Of a DNA stretch of 5,463 nucleotides, positions 3,922 through 5,463 are shown piece after piece. The notes beneath the pieces were generated by a model that had not been told where the DNA came from, ran no database searches, and worked only from the letters and a program-made list of their open reading frames with translations. Position 1 is the first letter of the stretch. Every line of letters begins with the position of its first letter. This DNA comes from Candidatus Coatesiibacteriota bacterium (GTDB lineage Bacteria; B130-G9): the NCBI GenBank assembly GCA_016929465.1, contig JAFGIT010000277.1:1-5463 (forward strand), given 5' to 3'. Made by a program: the position numbers and the translations under genes.

Positions 3922-5463
3922 ACGCCATCCATCCAGATTGTGACCGATGAGGCCGAATATCAATCCGGCGATACAATCGAGGTCAGTCTCGGGGCGGCAA
4001 ATGAAGGCGATCCCATTGATGTCGATGTTTATGTCGCGCTTATCTTTCCCAACGGTGCGATGTGGACATGGGCTGAAGAGGCCTGGCATGATGGCCTCGT
4101 CCCGTATCTGGCGGGGATTCCACTGCCGACGCCATTCGAATTTCCGATAACGCCCCTATTCTATTTCGGCGTTCCGGCAGGTGTCGAGGGCTACTTCCAG
4201 TTTGCCGCAGCGATGACCGCTCCCGGCACGCTCGATTTCACCTGCGATCCGAGTTTCGCCCCATTCTCTATCTCTGAGGGAACCGTCCCCGCCGTTGACC
4301 TCTATGTCGATCCAGTCGATGGCAACGACATAAATGATGGCTCTGAATCACGACCATTCAGGACAATCACTTATGCCCTCCAAATCGCCTCGGAGGAGAC
4401 GGAGCGAGTCAGAATCAACCTGGCGGCCGGCACTTATTCTTTGAGCACAAACGGCGAGACGTTTCCATTGGTGATGATTAGCAATATGGAAATCGTCGGT
4501 CCGGCGACGGGCTATCGGGATCCCCAGGCGGTCCTGGACGCGGAGGGCGGATATCGATTGATAGACTGCAGGGACATTGTCGATGCCGCTGTCCAGAATG
4601 TCATGATAACTGGCGCCGTAGGTAGCCGCATTAGAGGCAAGAACTGCGGCGCGGGAATAAGCATAGCCAGTTCGGTGATGAGCATTGCAGGATGTGCTCT
4701 TCATGGCCTTGAGGCCTATCATGGCTCAGCGATGGTCATAGAGGATGGAAGCCAGGTCTCGATTTCAAACAGCGCCTTTTCTGGGAATTCCGCTCGATAC
4801 AGTGGCACAGTGGACATCTATGGCTCATCGGTAGAGATCAGTAGCACTGTCTTCGATGATAATCTCACAACAGGGGAAGGCGGCGGCCTTCACTTGAACA
4901 ACAGCGATGTGGTCGTGTCCGACAGCTCTTTCGCGGGTAATACAGCTCAAGATGGTGGCGGGGCGGTTTTCTTCACGGATGGAATGCTATCCGACCCTGA
5001 CAATTTGCCGACGCTGACTATCGACAGCACGGATTTCACGGATAATTCGTCCTCAGAAGGAGGAGCGATTTTCACTGTGTCGGTTACTTCCCCCTCAGAA
5101 GGGGAATTGACGGTATCCCTCTCGGATTCGAGCTTCTCGGGCAACACCGCGACGGAGAACGGCGGCGCTATTGCTGCGGAGAATGCGCTCGTTTCGGTTA
5201 ATGGTGGGACGTTCACCGATAATTCCGCTGGAGGCAGTGGCGGCGCGGTAATTCAAATAGGCAATCTTGAGGTTGAGTTCGAGAGCGACTACTTCGACGT
5301 TGCTTTCGAAGGCAACACCGCTGGTGGCAATGGCGGAGCGATTGCGAATGAGGGCATTCCCCTCAACCTCTGGTACGACACATGGTGGTCTAACGTTGCT
5401 GATGGTAGTGGCGGCGCGGTTGCGAATGAGAATGCGCCGGCTCAAATCGAGGGTGCGACGTTC
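3856..5463 (+). CDS. Secreted DUF1565 / polymorphic-outer-membrane-protein-like beta-helix protein, N-terminal part (runs off right edge)
   Basis: The frame is open for 536 codons to the window end. Residues 1-22 form a Sec signal peptide: MRQ, a hydrophobic core, then LHA before the likely cleavage site. Residues 24-140 look like a beta-sandwich module: Y-x-x-G-D near 35-39, DVDVYVALIFPNG at 55-67, and a closing segment with AAAMTAPGTLDF. Residues 149-175 match the DUF1565 opening (YVDPVDGNDINDGSE, then RPFRTI). A first helix region follows (INLAAGTYS at 187-195, the NGETFP motif at 199-204). From residue 308 the protein has FxxN plus GGA[IV] coils as in chlamydial polymorphic outer membrane proteins. 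FxxN-type positions start at 308, 333, 359, 394, 427, 453, 484 and 510 (WWSN), and F536 begins another. The fold and export are well supported; the ligand, and whether it is secreted or anchored, are unknown because the C-terminus is missing. It starts at an ATG behind a strong RBS and appears to have its own promoter. Confidence 0.88.
   Translation, partial: MRQIAVFVSLFLLLASSTMLHATPSIQIVTDEAEYQSGDTIEVSLGAANEGDPIDVDVYVALIFPNGAMWTWAEEAWHDGLVPYLAGIPLPTPFEFPITPLFYFGVPAGVEGYFQFAAAMTAPGTLDFTCDPSFAPFSISEGTVPAVDLYVDPVDGNDINDGSESRPFRTITYALQIASEETERVRINLAAGTYSLSTNGETFPLVMISNMEIVGPATGYRDPQAVLDAEGGYRLIDCRDIVDAAVQNVMITGAVGSRIRGKNCGAGISIASSVMSIAGCALHGLEAYHGSAMVIEDGSQVSISNSAFSGNSARYSGTVDIYGSSVEISSTVFDDNLTTGEGGGLHLNNSDVVVSDSSFAGNTAQDGGGAVFFTDGMLSDPDNLPTLTIDSTDFTDNSSSEGGAIFTVSVTSPSEGELTVSLSDSSFSGNTATENGGAIAAENALVSVNGGTFTDNSAGGSGGAVIQIGNLEVEFESDYFDVAFEGNTAGGNGGAIANEGIPLNLWYDTWWSNVADGSGGAVANENAPAQIEGATF
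4777..5463 (+). repeat. FxxN / GGAI coil repeats (polymorphic outer membrane protein type)
   Basis: At least eight coils are encoded. Intervals between FxxN positions are 25, 26, 35, 33, 26, 31, 26 and 26 residues: a basic 26-residue coil with loop insertions in coils three, four and six. GG[AG][ILV] turns end at about residues 345, 371, 405, 439, 465, 496 and 522. The array continues past the window. Confidence 0.85.
5338..5430 (+). repeat. Near-identical DNA segments one coil apart in the beta-helix gene
   Basis: GCGATTGCGAATGAG at 5338-5352 recurs at 5416-5430 with one difference, exactly 78 nt (26 codons) later. A separate 14-base identity (AGTGGCGGCGCGGT) links 5236-5249 and 5407-5420, 171 nt apart and in frame. 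These suggest fairly recent coil duplication or homogenisation. Confidence 0.5.

Noticed and set aside
3661-4089. 142-codon minus-strand frame spanning the promoter region and signal peptide of the right beta-helix gene
   Set aside because: It overlaps the well-supported start of the secreted protein on the other strand, shows no recognisable motif, and is best explained as a shadow.
4947-5445. Minus-strand frames opposite the FxxN/GGAI repeats
   Set aside because: They mirror the coil periodicity of the plus-strand gene and have low-complexity composition.

Overview
The window looks like chromosomal sequence from an uncultured Gram-negative-type bacterium. Base composition is moderate, slightly G+C-rich by eye. 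The evidence is two large repetitive right-handed beta-helix proteins, one with a clear Sec signal peptide, plus a two-domain lipid acyltransferase of the ornithine-lipid (OlsF) type. This style of beta-helix protein (DUF1565 opening, FxxN/GGAI coils, a C-terminal segment ending VDMGYHYP) is common in metagenome-derived candidate phyla, but the phylum cannot be settled from this sequence. No tRNA, rRNA, CRISPR array, insertion sequence or phage gene is visible.

Layout. (1) 71-829, plus strand: the C-terminal part of a beta-helix protein with six regular coils of 25-27 residues. Its 5' part is interrupted by an in-frame stop at 41-43, so the gene is probably frameshifted, decayed or wrongly assembled at the left edge. 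(2) 832-2676, minus strand: a 614-residue PlsC-like plus GNAT-like acyltransferase, convergent with gene 1 and only 2 bp from it. It starts at TTG behind a good Shine-Dalgarno. (3) 2677-2926: a 250-bp divergent intergenic region with a perfect 12-bp palindrome, several small inverted repeats and a sigma70-like promoter facing right. (4) 2927-3664, plus strand: a 245-residue cytoplasmic helical-repeat (TPR-like) protein of unknown function. (5) 3665-3855: 191 bp with a second sigma70-like promoter, a small GC hairpin and a strong RBS. (6) 3856 to the right edge, plus strand: the first 536 residues of a secreted protein made of a signal peptide, a beta-sandwich-like N-terminal module, a DUF1565-type segment and at least eight FxxN/GGAI coils. 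It runs off the window.

How they relate. The two beta-helix proteins are probably exported and surface-exposed or secreted. The acyltransferase would act at the cytoplasmic face of the inner membrane, making or remodelling an aminolipid. The TPR protein has no export signal. Nothing in the layout forces the genes into one pathway: genes 1 and 2 converge, gene 4 is divergent from gene 2, and gene 6 appears to have its own promoter. I see no clear new multi-gene system. The best leads are the disrupted 5' end of gene 1, the palindrome/promoter region at 2751-2897, the unassigned TPR protein and the unusual coils of gene 6.
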